Both the position numbers and the translations under genes were made by a program. A DNA stretch of 35,317 bases from CAYJAD01 sp964371835 (lineage in GTDB: Bacteria > Desulfobacterota > Desulfovibrionia > Desulfovibrionales > Desulfovibrionaceae): the NCBI GenBank assembly GCA_964371835.1, contig CAYJOP010000011.1:1-35317 (forward strand), written 5' to 3'. Within the stretch, counting starts at the first letter, position 1, and the number at the start of each line of letters is the position of its first letter. A model generated the notes under the pieces. The model was not told the origin of the DNA, did no database searches, and saw only the letters and a program-made list of their open reading frames with translations. This document shows, piece after piece, positions 5,970 through 14,482 of the stretch.

Positions 5970-8615
5970 TTAAAATATCATCCTTTGTTTGCTTTTTAAG
6001 CGCAGAGCATTTCCCACAACAGTTAATGAGCTAAGGCTCATGCTAGCTGCTGCGAGCATGGGGTTTAGGCTTAGTTGCAGTGGGACGTAGAGTAAGCCTG
6101 CGGCCACTGGTATGAGTACAATATTATAAGCAAAAGCCCAGAATAGGTTTTGACGAATGGTTAGCATTACAGCTTTGCTAAGCTTGTATGCGTTAGCCAC
6201 TTGAGCAATGTCACCTTGCATAATGACCATATCTGCTGATTGCATGGCAATGTCTGTGCCAGTACCAACGGCTATGCCCACATTGGCCCTAGCCAGTGCT
6301 GGGGCATCATTTATGCCATCACCCACCATGATAACATTTTTACCATTTTCTTGAAGTAACCGAATTTTTAGCTCTTTTTCTTCTGGTAGAACCTCTGCCA
6401 TGACTTCTTTAATATCCACCTGCTCTTGAATGGCCTTGGCGGTAATTTTGTTGTCACCTGTGAGCATGAGTATATCAAGTCCAAGTTTTTGTAACTCTTG
6501 CACAGCTTTGATGCTTGTGGGTTTAATGCTATCGGCAACTGCAATTAGCCCGAGTAATAGATTGTTTTTTGTAAAATAAAGAACGGTTTTGCCTTGGGCG
6601 CTGAGTATATACTCTTGGCTTTGCAACGGATTTTCAATGTTATTTTGTTCCAGTAGGCGAGCATTGCCAACTGCAAAATTTTGATTATTTAGGTTAGCTG
6701 TTAGTCCAAGTCCTGCCAATTGGGTGAAATTTTTAAAACTATCTGCTGAATTTAATGAAAGATTTTTAGACTGAGCTGCATACACAATGGCCTTGCCCAA
6801 TGGGTGCTCTGAGAGTTGCTCAATGCTTGCGGCAAGGCTTAATAAATCATCTTGAGTAATGTTTCCATTTGTGATGATGTCAGTTACTTGCGGCTTACCA
6901 TGAGTTATGGTGCCAGTTTTATCAAGCACTACTGTATTTGCGGCTTGAGTTTGCTCAATGGCGGCGGCAGATTTAAATAATATGCCGTGTGTTGCGCCCA
7001 TACCAGTACCAACCATTATGGCTGTGGGCGTAGCAAGACCTAGTGCGCAAGGGCAAGAAATTACAAGAACAGAGATGGCCGTAGACATTGCAAATTCAAG
7101 CCCATATCCAAGCATCAACCAAGATACAAAGCTTAGTAGGGCAATTATAATGATTACTGGTACAAATATGGCACTAATTTGATCTGCCAGCCTTGCAATG
7201 GGTGCCTTGGTGGAAAGTGCGTCGTCCACAAGGCGTATAATGCGTGCCAATGCGGTTTGCTCGCCAACGCCAGTAACTTTCATTTGAAAATAACCAGAGG
7301 TGCTAATGGTTGCACCAATGACATTTTGACCAACGCCTTTTTCCACTGGTAGGCTTTCACCAGTGATGAGCGATTCATCAATAAATGCAGTCCCTTGAGT
7401 GATGATACCGTCAGCTGGTATGCTTTGACCAGCTTGTACTATGAGTATGTCGCCCTTTACCACTTCATGCGTTGGGATGGTGAGTTCTTGACCATTTCGT
7501 AAGCAGGTGGCTGTGCTTGGTCTAAGATCTGTTAATTTGTCAATGGCTTTGGATGCTTGGCCTCTAGCCCTTGATTCAAAGTATTTTCCAAGGCCTATGA
7601 GGGCTAAAATCATACCAGCCGAGTCAAAATAAAGATTATTTCCCCAATGTTCAATTAATGCTTGGTCTGCGGATGTGGCTATCTTGAATAAGGCATAAAC
7701 ACCAAAAACCGCGGCAGCAGAAGATCCAAGCCCAACCAGCGTATCCATATTAGGGCTTCTATCCATTGCTGCGGCAAATCCTGAGCGGAAAATTTGTTTA
7801 TTGGCATAAAGGATTGGCAAGCAGAGTAAAAGCTGGGCAAGGGCAAAATAGCTTAAATTATAAGTGCCCTTAAGGAAGGCTGGCAGGGGTAGGGTTAGCA
7901 TGGGGGCCATGGCTACATACATGAGCAATATGGCAAAAACAATTGAAATAAAGAGGTTTGTTGGAAATGCCTCAGTCTTTGCTTGTTCAGTTGCTACAGC
8001 TTGCGTCTGGACAGATGGTACAGGTGGTACAATGGGTGCAGTGGGTGTTGCCTTTTGCATGGTGGGTATGAAAGTCATGGACTTGCCATCTTCACCTTGC
8101 ACTGGATGTGCCTTATAGCCGCCACCTTCCATGGCAATGACAATTTTTGAAATATTAGTAAGGCTTGGGTCAAACTCCACCTGCATGGTTTTGCGTAGTA
8201 TATTAACGTTAACTTCAATAATACCATCCATGGCTAGCAGTAATTTTTTGACTCTACCTTCACAATTGGTGCAGTGTACATGTTCTGTATTAAACGACTG
8301 TACATGCTTGGCAATGGGCATAGGCTCAAGTTCTAGCATGTTGAATTTTGGCTCACGCCTTAGAGGCATGTGTGTAATTTCATTTAATTCTTGCTCTTGA
8401 CCTTGGGTGGGGTGTGCTTTGTAGCCGGCTTTTTCCATGGTGCTTACAATGTCAGCTGTGCTTATTTTTGCTTGGTCAAAGCTAACTTTCATGGTTTTGC
8501 GCAGTACGTTAACGCTAACTTCCTTAACTCCATCCAAAGCAGCAAGAAGTTTTTTAACTCTACCTTCGCAATTGGTGCAGTGGATGTTTTCTGTGTTAAA
8601 TGATTGTATTTGCAT
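5970..8615 (-). CDS. copA: Copper-exporting P1B-type ATPase with two N-terminal metal-binding domains
   Basis: This 881-residue P-type ATPase exports Cu(I) across the inner membrane. Two HMA metal-binding domains lie at about 1-68 and 104-172, with CTNC motifs at 13-16 and 115-118. The catalytic motifs are TGES (418-421), the membrane metal-binding CPC (521-523), DKTGT with phosphorylated Asp565, SEHPLG (602-607) and GDGINDAP towards the end. The late membrane segments contain AYN and MSLSS, the residues that mark Cu(I)-specific P1B-1 pumps rather than Zn/Cd pumps. A GAGGAAAA ribosome-binding site precedes the ATG at 8615. No copper chaperone or CueR/CsoR-type regulator is adjacent. The two HMA domains are also similar at DNA level, suggesting a fairly recent internal duplication. 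Confidence 0.95.
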   Translation of the reverse strand: MQIQSFNTENIHCTNCEGRVKKLLAALDGVKEVSVNVLRKTMKVSFDQAKISTADIVSTMEKAGYKAHPTQGQEQELNEITHMPLRREPKFNMLELEPMPIAKHVQSFNTEHVHCTNCEGRVKKLLLAMDGIIEVNVNILRKTMQVEFDPSLTNISKIVIAMEGGGYKAHPVQGEDGKSMTFIPTMQKATPTAPIVPPVPSVQTQAVATEQAKTEAFPTNLFISIVFAILLMYVAMAPMLTLPLPAFLKGTYNLSYFALAQLLLCLPILYANKQIFRSGFAAAMDRSPNMDTLVGLGSSAAAVFGVYALFKIATSADQALIEHWGNNLYFDSAGMILALIGLGKYFESRARGQASKAIDKLTDLRPSTATCLRNGQELTIPTHEVVKGDILIVQAGQSIPADGIITQGTAFIDESLITGESLPVEKGVGQNVIGATISTSGYFQMKVTGVGEQTALARIIRLVDDALSTKAPIARLADQISAIFVPVIIIIALLSFVSWLMLGYGLEFAMSTAISVLVISCPCALGLATPTAIMVGTGMGATHGILFKSAAAIEQTQAANTVVLDKTGTITHGKPQVTDIITNGNITQDDLLSLAASIEQLSEHPLGKAIVYAAQSKNLSLNSADSFKNFTQLAGLGLTANLNNQNFAVGNARLLEQNNIENPLQSQEYILSAQGKTVLYFTKNNLLLGLIAVADSIKPTSIKAVQELQKLGLDILMLTGDNKITAKAIQEQVDIKEVMAEVLPEEKELKIRLLQENGKNVIMVGDGINDAPALARANVGIAVGTGTDIAMQSADMVIMQGDIAQVANAYKLSKAVMLTIRQNLFWAFAYNIVLIPVAAGLLYVPLQLSLNPMLAAASMSLSSLTVVGNALRLKSKQRMIF

Positions 8616-8656
8616 AATATTTTCCTCAATAATTAATGATGAAATTTAAGTGACTC

Positions 8657-8685
8657 ATACTACCAAAATTGAAAAGGATTATCAA
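8657..8685 (-). promoter_or_regulatory. Likely sigma-70 promoter of copA
   Basis: On the minus strand TTGATA (8685-8680) and TAGTAT (8662-8657) are separated by 17 nt. The hexamers match the consensus at five and four positions. The -10 lies about 40 nt before the copA start. No convincing CueR- or CsoR-type dyad is seen between the hexamers. Confidence 0.45.
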
Positions 8686-8735
8686 AGAGAATTATGCAAT
8701 CAAAAATAGGATAAAGTCTCTTACACTGTTAAACG

Positions 8736-8831
8736 ATGGATTTCAGTAGTGTTGGCTATGGTCAATGTATAAAAAAATCTTACAATAGTTTTGCTGAACT
8801 ACATGGACGCATTGAGGAAGTCTTTGCATAA
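8736..8831 (+). CDS. Possible 31-residue small ORF upstream of a terminator
   Basis: An ATG frame encodes MDFSSVGYGQCIKKSYNSFA and 11 more residues, ending at TAA 8829-8831, only 14 nt before a strong hairpin terminator. It shows no clear ribosome-binding site and no recognisable domain. It may be a small protein, a remnant of a lost gene, or chance. The rest of the 320-bp gap between copA and the outer-membrane gene holds the copA promoter and the terminator; I see nothing else in it. Confidence 0.15.
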   Translation: MDFSSVGYGQCIKKSYNSFAELHGRIEEVFA

Positions 8832-8845
8832 ATGAGATGCATAAT

Positions 8846-8893
8846 AAAAAAGCCATAAAGAGAGGTTTGTATATCCTTTCTTTATGGCTTTTT
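8846..8893. terminator. Bidirectional terminator downstream of the outer-membrane protein gene
   Basis: AAAAAGCCATAAAGA (8847-8861) and its exact complement TCTTTATGGCTTTTT (8879-8893) form a 15-bp stem with a 17-nt loop. A-rich and T-rich flanks on either side make it work in both directions. It lies 43 nt past the stop of the minus-strand outer-membrane gene and also just past the small plus-strand frame. Confidence 0.85.
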
Positions 8894-8935
8894 AATACAT
8901 TTTTTTATTACCCACCATAGGGGGTTGCCAAAAGC

Positions 8936-9700
8936 TTAGAAGGTATAACGTAATCCTATTGAAAGCTCATGGGCTGTGGTGGTAACATTTAGTGTGGAAA
9001 CCTTAACTGTGGAATCAATCTTGCTAAAGCTATTTGCGGTGTTTTCATAATCTAGCACTCCAAACTGGAAATACCTATAACCTACGTCAAAAGTAAGGCT
9101 TTCTGTGAGATCAATACCCATACCAACGCCCACTTGCCATGCAAGAGAAGTCAAAGATTCACTTTCGCTGTGACTAAAATTAGCACCAATAAATGATGAT
9201 GGGTCCTCAACATTAAAACCTAACTTTCCATGAGCAAAAGCAAAACCAACTCCGGCGGTAATATACGGAGTAACAATACTCTCATTATGCCAATCTAGGG
9301 AAGCGTTCAGCATAAGGGTCTGTATGTTTAATTTGGTATCTAAGCTGGCAGAAAGTTTTTCGCCTTCATCCACAACACCTATTTCAAACCCTCCATTCCA
9401 AGTGGTGCGAGCAATATATTCAAGGTCTAAGCGTAAAGGTATGCTAAAGCGAGGATGAAAATCATAGCCCACTAAGGCAGCTCCACCGAAACCAAGTTCT
9501 GCCCAGTTGCCAGTAAATGAAACACTTGCTAAAGAATCTACATGTATACCTGATCCAAGCCAATGATGCTGCATGGTGCCAATGACTTTTCCACCGATGT
9601 AAAAGCCTAATTTAGATTCTTGCGCCTGACTAGGTGTGGCTAGAATCGTAAGAAAAATTGCAATAACTACAGAAGATATTGCTTTAGATAAATTTGACAT
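8936..9700 (-). CDS. Outer-membrane beta-barrel protein (small porin-like / OmpA-barrel type)
   Basis: This 254-residue protein starts at the ATG at 9700, which has a strong GGAGAGGAGG 6 nt upstream; a longer frame adds nine residues and would contain the ribosome-binding site. The signal peptide ends near PSQA (about residue 25). The mature chain is built of alternating polar/hydrophobic strands, such as LGFYIGGKVIG, PYITAGVGFAFAHG, WQVGVGMGIDL and SLTFDVGYRYFQFG. It ends in HELSIGLRYTF with the C-terminal Phe typical of BAM substrates. Length and pattern fit an eight-stranded barrel of the COG3637 type. The ligand or role is not evident. It is monocistronic, flanked by its own promoter and terminator. 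Confidence 0.85.
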   Translation of the reverse strand: MSNLSKAISSVVIAIFLTILATPSQAQESKLGFYIGGKVIGTMQHHWLGSGIHVDSLASVSFTGNWAELGFGGAALVGYDFHPRFSIPLRLDLEYIARTTWNGGFEIGVVDEGEKLSASLDTKLNIQTLMLNASLDWHNESIVTPYITAGVGFAFAHGKLGFNVEDPSSFIGANFSHSESESLTSLAWQVGVGMGIDLTESLTFDVGYRYFQFGVLDYENTANSFSKIDSTVKVSTLNVTTTAHELSIGLRYTF

Positions 9701-9717
9701 AACGTCCTCCTCTCCAA

Positions 9718-9746
9718 AACATATCAATTGGAATGTGTTGAGTCAA
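9718..9746 (-). promoter_or_regulatory. Possible promoter of the outer-membrane protein gene
   Basis: On the minus strand TTGACT (9746-9741) is separated by 17 nt from TATGTT (9723-9718). The transcript would start only a few bases before the purine-rich ribosome-binding site, giving an unusually short leader, which lowers confidence. TTTGATAA-like direct repeats lie just upstream (about 9759-9785). Confidence 0.35.
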
Positions 9747-9914
9747 GGAGGTTTTAAATATTTGATAACTCTTTGATAATTTGATGAATAACTGTTAGGT
9801 AAAATTATTCGACCATAAAGAGTTTTTGACGGACATTGTATGGCGAGCTTAGCTATCTACTCGTTAAAATAATTAAAATGAATAGTGCTGAGCTCTTTGG
9901 GAGGGTGATTGCTT

Positions 9915-11822
9915 TTATAAATCGTATATCCTTCCAGGGTTTTTAAGCACATATCCGCCCATTTGGGATAATTTTTGTTTGAAGGATTCACTTTTAAGTA
10001 TGTTTAAGAGGTTTTGTACCATGGGGCTATCAAAGGCATAATCTGGCACTAGGAAGTCATACTGTTCAGTGCAAACTGGTATGAAATCGAGATTAAACAT
10101 TTTGGCAGCTGAATAAATGCCCATGCCCACATCGCCAGAACCAAGTGAAATTTGGGCTGCAATGGAGGTGTGGGTAAATTCTTCACGGTCATAGCCATAG
10201 ATTTTGCTGGCATCAAGTCCTTCATTTTTAAGTACATAGTCAAACAATATGCGTGTACCTGACCCTTTTTGGCGATTGATAAAGCGAATGCCGTCTGTAT
10301 AAAGATCATGCACAGACTGAATTTTTTTAGGATTACCTGTGGCTAGCATGAAGCCTTGCTCTCTGCCTGTACCTTCAATTAACCGCACGCCACCGTCAGG
10401 GAAGTATTTTTTAACATATGAAATATTATAACTACCATCGCTTTCGTCCAATAAATGCACGCCAGCAAGATGAGCTTCACGGCGTTTTACTGCCATAACA
10501 CCACCCATGGAGCCAGTGTGCGAGGAAATCATGTATAATTTTTCGTCGCTTAAGTGAAGCATATCAATTAATTCATCAAGTAATGGATCGTGGCTACCAA
10601 TGGTAACCAGTGAATTATTAATTTTTGAAAGGGGTTGCAAAAGGCGAATATTCACCTTGTCACCTGCGGCATAGCCTTCTACACCTTGCGCAATGTCTAG
10701 TATTCCGTCTGCTTTCATGAATGATGAAACCACGCCGCTGCCACGATTTAGTGGTGTGGCAATGTGTCGGCCTTCCACATAACCCATGCGCACACGAATG
10801 AATTCTTGATATTTTACACCAGAAATTACAGGGCGTGAAAGTGTGGCCTCTTGTAATGATTGTTCAGCATATTTTTGCTTAGTAAACAGCTGGAGTAACG
10901 GCTTTAATATTTCTTCAATAACAATAATTCCAGACACTGGATAACCAGGCACACCAAGTATGGGTTTGTGGCCTTTATAGCCCAAAATTGCAGGCTTTCC
11001 GGGCTTTATGGCTATGCCATGATAAAGCACGTCGCCAATTTCTTTAATGACGCTAACAGTAAAATCCTCACGTCCAGCTGACGAACCTGCGTTAATGATG
11101 ACAATATCGCATTCACTAAGAGCAGTGTTTAAGGCTGACTTCATGGCCTCGTAATTGTCTTTACAGATGGGGTAGGTTTTGGAATCTGCACCCATGTCTG
11201 CAAGCATTGCTGTGAAGATTGATGAATTAAATTCAATAATATCACCAGTTTTGGGAGTGGTGGTTGGTGGCACAATTTCATCGCCAGTGGGTATAATGCC
11301 AATGAGTGGTTTTTTAAGCACGCTAACTTCAAGCACACCACCTGCCAACATGGAGCCAATGGCTGAAGGGCTGATGGTGGTGTAAGATGGTATAATCATT
11401 TCACCTTGGCAAATATCCTCGCCAATTTGGCGCACATGCTGAAAAGGTGTTGCAGCAGCATGAATTTTAATTAGCTCATTATCAAGATGCACAATGTCTT
11501 CCACCATGATTACAGCATCATATTCGTCTGGGATTGGGTCGCCAGTGTCAAGGACAAGGTATTGATTTTTATTTAGAATAATAGGTGTGGTTTCCGTTGC
11601 GCCAAAGGTGTCCTTAGCATGAACGCAAACCCCATCCATGGCACTGGAATTATAATGAGGTGCTGAAATATTAGCATAAATTGGCTGTGAGCAAACTCTA
11701 TTACAAGCATCAATTACATTGATTATTTCAATCTTGGCCACAAAATTATTTTTACGCATGGTTTCAATATAGTTTTGGCGTGCTTCTTGTAGGGGAATAT
11801 TAGTTAGGTAATTAAATGACAT
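9915..11822 (-). CDS. moeA: MoeA-type molybdopterin molybdotransferase fused to a periplasmic-binding-protein-like domain
   Basis: The N-terminal part (about 1-400) is MoeA, which inserts molybdate or tungstate into adenylylated molybdopterin. Motifs seen are SSAMDGVCV (about 58-66), PTGDEIV, INAGSSAGREDF and HGIAIKPGKPAILG followed by LGVPGYPVS. The C-terminal part (about 410-635) is a PBP-like domain (PF12727 type) with SSHTGSMGGVMAVKRREAHLAGVHLLD, INRQKGSGTRILFD, SAAKMFNLDF and PVCTEQYDFLVP, resembling the oxyanion-binding fold of ModA/TupA. An intracellular oxyanion-binding or sensing role for this domain is inferred. An AGGAGT ribosome-binding site precedes the ATG. It is 10 nt after the second moeA and is the last gene of the MOSC-tup-moeA block. 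Confidence 0.92.
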   Translation of the reverse strand: MSFNYLTNIPLQEARQNYIETMRKNNFVAKIEIINVIDACNRVCSQPIYANISAPHYNSSAMDGVCVHAKDTFGATETTPIILNKNQYLVLDTGDPIPDEYDAVIMVEDIVHLDNELIKIHAAATPFQHVRQIGEDICQGEMIIPSYTTISPSAIGSMLAGGVLEVSVLKKPLIGIIPTGDEIVPPTTTPKTGDIIEFNSSIFTAMLADMGADSKTYPICKDNYEAMKSALNTALSECDIVIINAGSSAGREDFTVSVIKEIGDVLYHGIAIKPGKPAILGYKGHKPILGVPGYPVSGIIVIEEILKPLLQLFTKQKYAEQSLQEATLSRPVISGVKYQEFIRVRMGYVEGRHIATPLNRGSGVVSSFMKADGILDIAQGVEGYAAGDKVNIRLLQPLSKINNSLVTIGSHDPLLDELIDMLHLSDEKLYMISSHTGSMGGVMAVKRREAHLAGVHLLDESDGSYNISYVKKYFPDGGVRLIEGTGREQGFMLATGNPKKIQSVHDLYTDGIRFINRQKGSGTRILFDYVLKNEGLDASKIYGYDREEFTHTSIAAQISLGSGDVGMGIYSAAKMFNLDFIPVCTEQYDFLVPDYAFDSPMVQNLLNILKSESFKQKLSQMGGYVLKNPGRIYDL

Positions 11823-11832
11823 GGCAAGACTC

Positions 11833-13047
11833 CTAAAAAATGTAAATAGTTACTTTAGTTTGCTTGGCGTAGCCTTCGCAATCTTGGGGTATGATAAAAT
11901 ATCCATGTGCGCTGGCAAGAGTTGTAATTAACCCAGACTTATTGCGTATGGGGTGGGCTATGTTCTGACCATCTTTTTCCTCAATGGTAACTGGTACAAA
12001 CTGCGCTCTGCCGTGATTTGCCTCCACAGACTCTGACAAAGTGGCCAGTGTTTGCGTATTGTGCTTCTTCATGCCGGAAAGAACTTCTAATACATGGTAA
12101 ACAATGCTTAATGTCACAAAAAACACTGCCACAGGATGCCCTGGCAAGCCAAGCACAGGGATGTGACCAATCTTACCCATAATCGTGGGTTTGCCGGGTT
12201 TTAGTGCCACACCATGGAAGAATACTTCACCTTGCGATGCAATGACATTGCTTGTAACGTCCTTAACTCCAACGCTACTACCGCCAGAAATTAAGACCAC
12301 ATCACATTCTTTGACGGCTTGGGCTACAGTATTTTGTAAAATTTGTTCACTATCTTTAATTATACCGTATGACTTAGACTTAACACCAAAGTCGTGCATA
12401 AGAGCTTGTAAAAGTGCACTATTTACACAACGCACTTGGGCATTATTGGGTTTTTCATGAATTTCAACTAACTCATCACCTGTGGCAATAATACCTACTA
12501 GGATTTGCCTTTTTACTTCCACTTGGCCTATGCCAAGGGCAGATAGTGCACCAATATCCTTGGAACTTATGCGAGCGCCAGCCTTAAAAAGGAATTTGTT
12601 TGGGTGCACATCATCACCCTTTAAGATAATATGTTGCCCAGGTGCCACAGCTTTTAAGATACCAATGGTATTGTCGCCATAATCTTCTGTATATTCAATC
12701 ATTTGAATAGCATCTGCACCCTCTGGCACAGCACCACCAGTGGGTATTGCCGCGCAAAAACTTTTATTCAGCGTAAAATGCACTTCTTCGCCCATGAGGA
12801 TATTTTCTTGTATATTTAAGATGGCGGGAATGCTGTCACTGGAGCCAAATGTATCTGAGGCTATGAGGGCATAGCCGTCAACGCTTGAGCGGTTAAATGA
12901 AGGTACATATTCAGTGGCATAAATATCTTTTGCAAACTGTCTGCCCTTGGCTTCAAGTAGGGGCACGGTTTCTGTTTCAACTTCAAGTAAGTTGAAGTTT
13001 TTTGTTATAATATCGTATGCTTCTTGTAATGTTTTTAGTGCAAACAT
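11833..13047 (-). CDS. moeA: MoeA molybdopterin molybdotransferase (paralogue)
   Basis: This 404-residue single-length MoeA starts at the ATG at 13047 (AAGGGAT upstream); a longer frame adds eight residues. Motifs include FNRSSVDGYA (about 51-60), GIIATGDELVEI, ISGGSSVGVKDVT and FHGVALKPGKPTIMG followed by LGLPGHPVAVFFV. MoeA catalyses metal insertion into MPT-AMP to make the mature cofactor. Two paralogues in tandem, one with and one without the PBP-like domain, next to a tungstate transporter, suggest they may favour different metals (Mo or W). That is inference. It begins 13 nt after the tupC stop, so both moeA genes are probably co-transcribed with the transporter. Confidence 0.93.
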   Translation of the reverse strand: MFALKTLQEAYDIITKNFNLLEVETETVPLLEAKGRQFAKDIYATEYVPSFNRSSVDGYALIASDTFGSSDSIPAILNIQENILMGEEVHFTLNKSFCAAIPTGGAVPEGADAIQMIEYTEDYGDNTIGILKAVAPGQHIILKGDDVHPNKFLFKAGARISSKDIGALSALGIGQVEVKRQILVGIIATGDELVEIHEKPNNAQVRCVNSALLQALMHDFGVKSKSYGIIKDSEQILQNTVAQAVKECDVVLISGGSSVGVKDVTSNVIASQGEVFFHGVALKPGKPTIMGKIGHIPVLGLPGHPVAVFFVTLSIVYHVLEVLSGMKKHNTQTLATLSESVEANHGRAQFVPVTIEEKDGQNIAHPIRNKSGLITTLASAHGYFIIPQDCEGYAKQTKVTIYIF

Positions 13048-13060
13048 AAAATATCCCTTA

Positions 13061-13711
13061 TTACAGCTCAACTTTATCTACAAATTGCAGTACATACTCA
13101 AGCTCGCCAGAGGCTAAAACTTGACCCTTTTTCATATAATGAAATTCATCACAAACTTTTTTAAGCTGCCCAAATTGATGACTAATAATAATCCAGGTGA
13201 CCTGTAATTCCTTTTGCCAATCTAGTATCCAGTCTAAAAAAACCGTTAGGCTATCAATGTCTAGATTAGAAAGTGTTTCATCAATCATTATAAACTTTGG
13301 CTTGAAAATAAGTGCTCGTATAAATGATATTTTTTGTTGCTCTCCACTGGAGAGCGTGCGGGCGTATTGGTGCTTTTTGTGCAATAAATTTGTGTACTCA
13401 AGGTATGAGTCTATTTTTTGCTCGTCAATGGGCAAGTTTCTGATTTGTAGAGGGTAGATAATATTTTGAAAAACAGTGCGTTGCAGTAAATAGGGGCGTT
13501 GAGGCATAAGTGTCATTTCATTAAAGCTCATGTTCTCATAATCAATCTTGCCTTGATCTGGTAAAATATCGCCTATGAGCAGCTTGGCTAGGCTTGATTT
13601 TCCGCAACCATTGCCACCAAATAGGCCGTGAATTTTACCCTTGGTGAAGGCTAGGTGTGGGATGGAAATTTCAAGCTCGCCACACACTTTTTTAAGATTA
13701 GTAATTATCAA
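13061..13711 (-). CDS. tupC: Tungstate ABC transporter, ATP-binding subunit
   Basis: This 216-residue ABC ATPase has Walker A GGNGCGKSS (32-40), a Q-loop in LMPQRPYLL, signature LSSGEQQ, Walker B FIMIDETLS and H-loop IISHQ. It has no MOP/C-terminal regulatory domain, which fits TupC rather than ModC. The start is TTG at 13711, overlapping the end of tupB by 14 nt, because no ATG lies before the conserved N-terminus. It powers uptake through TupB of tungstate captured by TupA. Assignment to tungstate rests mainly on the TupA and TupB partners. Confidence 0.9.
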   Translation of the reverse strand: MIITNLKKVCGELEISIPHLAFTKGKIHGLFGGNGCGKSSLAKLLIGDILPDQGKIDYENMSFNEMTLMPQRPYLLQRTVFQNIIYPLQIRNLPIDEQKIDSYLEYTNLLHKKHQYARTLSSGEQQKISFIRALIFKPKFIMIDETLSNLDIDSLTVFLDWILDWQKELQVTWIIISHQFGQLKKVCDEFHYMKKGQVLASGELEYVLQFVDKVEL

Positions 13712-14375
13712 GCTCGTCCCGCTCCTTTCTTAAAATATCTGCCACCAGTTGGAGTGCGAAAGAAAGCACCAGTAGGGTTAGGCCAAGCACAATGCCCTCA
13801 GTATAAATACCCTGACTTTTTAAGAGTGAGATGGCAGTGGTCATGGTGCGAGTATCGTCCTTAATGTTGCCGCCCACAAGCATTACAGCACCAATTTCGC
13901 TTAATGAGCGCCCAAAGCCTGTAACTATGGCAAAGTAAATTTCTTTGCTCATTTCTTTATAAATTAAGCGGCGGCTTTGAGATTTATTGGCGCCTATGCA
14001 CTTTGCAAAAAAACGCACTGAGGGTGCAAGCCTTTGGGCGCTGGTGTAGGTAAGGCCTGTAATAATAGGAGTAATGATAATGCACTGAGCAAGGATCATG
14101 CCTTGAATGGTAAAGAGCATTTCAAATGCCCCAAGGGGCCCACGGCGCATAATTAGTAAATATACGGCAAGGCCCACCACAACAGGTGGCACGCCCATGA
14201 GTGTTCTAATAATTCTAATGATGATTTTTTTGCCAGTAAAGTGGTTGTGCTCAAGCCACAGACCAAGGTTTATGCCTATAATTGCAGAGATGGCAGTGGA
14301 ACAAAATGCTAAGATTAGGCTAACCTGCACTGCGTGGAGGGCGCCTGACTCTAAAAATAAATCAAGGTATTGCAT
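13698..14375 (-). CDS. tupB: Tungstate ABC transporter, permease subunit
   Basis: This integral membrane protein of about 225 residues has five or so hydrophobic segments, from about residue 12 (HAVQVSLILAFCSTAISAII) to about 215. The ABC-permease EAA-type loop reads GRSLSEIGAVMLVGGNIKDD (about 150-170). The segment TLMGVPPVVVGLAVYLL is typical of TupB/ModB-type permeases. I chose the ATG at 14375 (GGAAG five bases upstream); a GTG at 14387 is also possible. An intrinsic-terminator-like hairpin lies between it and tupA, so it may be expressed less than the binding protein. Confidence 0.9.
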   Translation of the reverse strand: MQYLDLFLESGALHAVQVSLILAFCSTAISAIIGINLGLWLEHNHFTGKKIIIRIIRTLMGVPPVVVGLAVYLLIMRRGPLGAFEMLFTIQGMILAQCIIITPIITGLTYTSAQRLAPSVRFFAKCIGANKSQSRRLIYKEMSKEIYFAIVTGFGRSLSEIGAVMLVGGNIKDDTRTMTTAISLLKSQGIYTEGIVLGLTLLVLSFALQLVADILRKERDELDNY

Positions 14376-14404
14376 AATTGCTTCCACAAATCACCCATTA
14401 TTTT

Positions 14405-14447
14405 TTAAAAAACCGCCTTATATTGGATTTTAATGGCAATATAAGGC
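14405..14447 (-). terminator. Terminator-like hairpin between tupA and tupB
   Basis: On the minus strand GCCTTATATTG (14447-14437) and its exact complement CAATATAAGGC (14425-14415) form an 11-bp stem with an 11-nt loop, followed by GG and a run of six T. It lies in the 107-nt tupA-tupB spacer. It is probably a partial terminator or 3' stabiliser that leaves more binding protein than membrane subunits, a common arrangement in ABC operons. The last point is inference. Confidence 0.75.
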
Positions 14448-14482
14448 TGTTTAGGTTTTGAACATGCTTTTTAGAGCATAGA

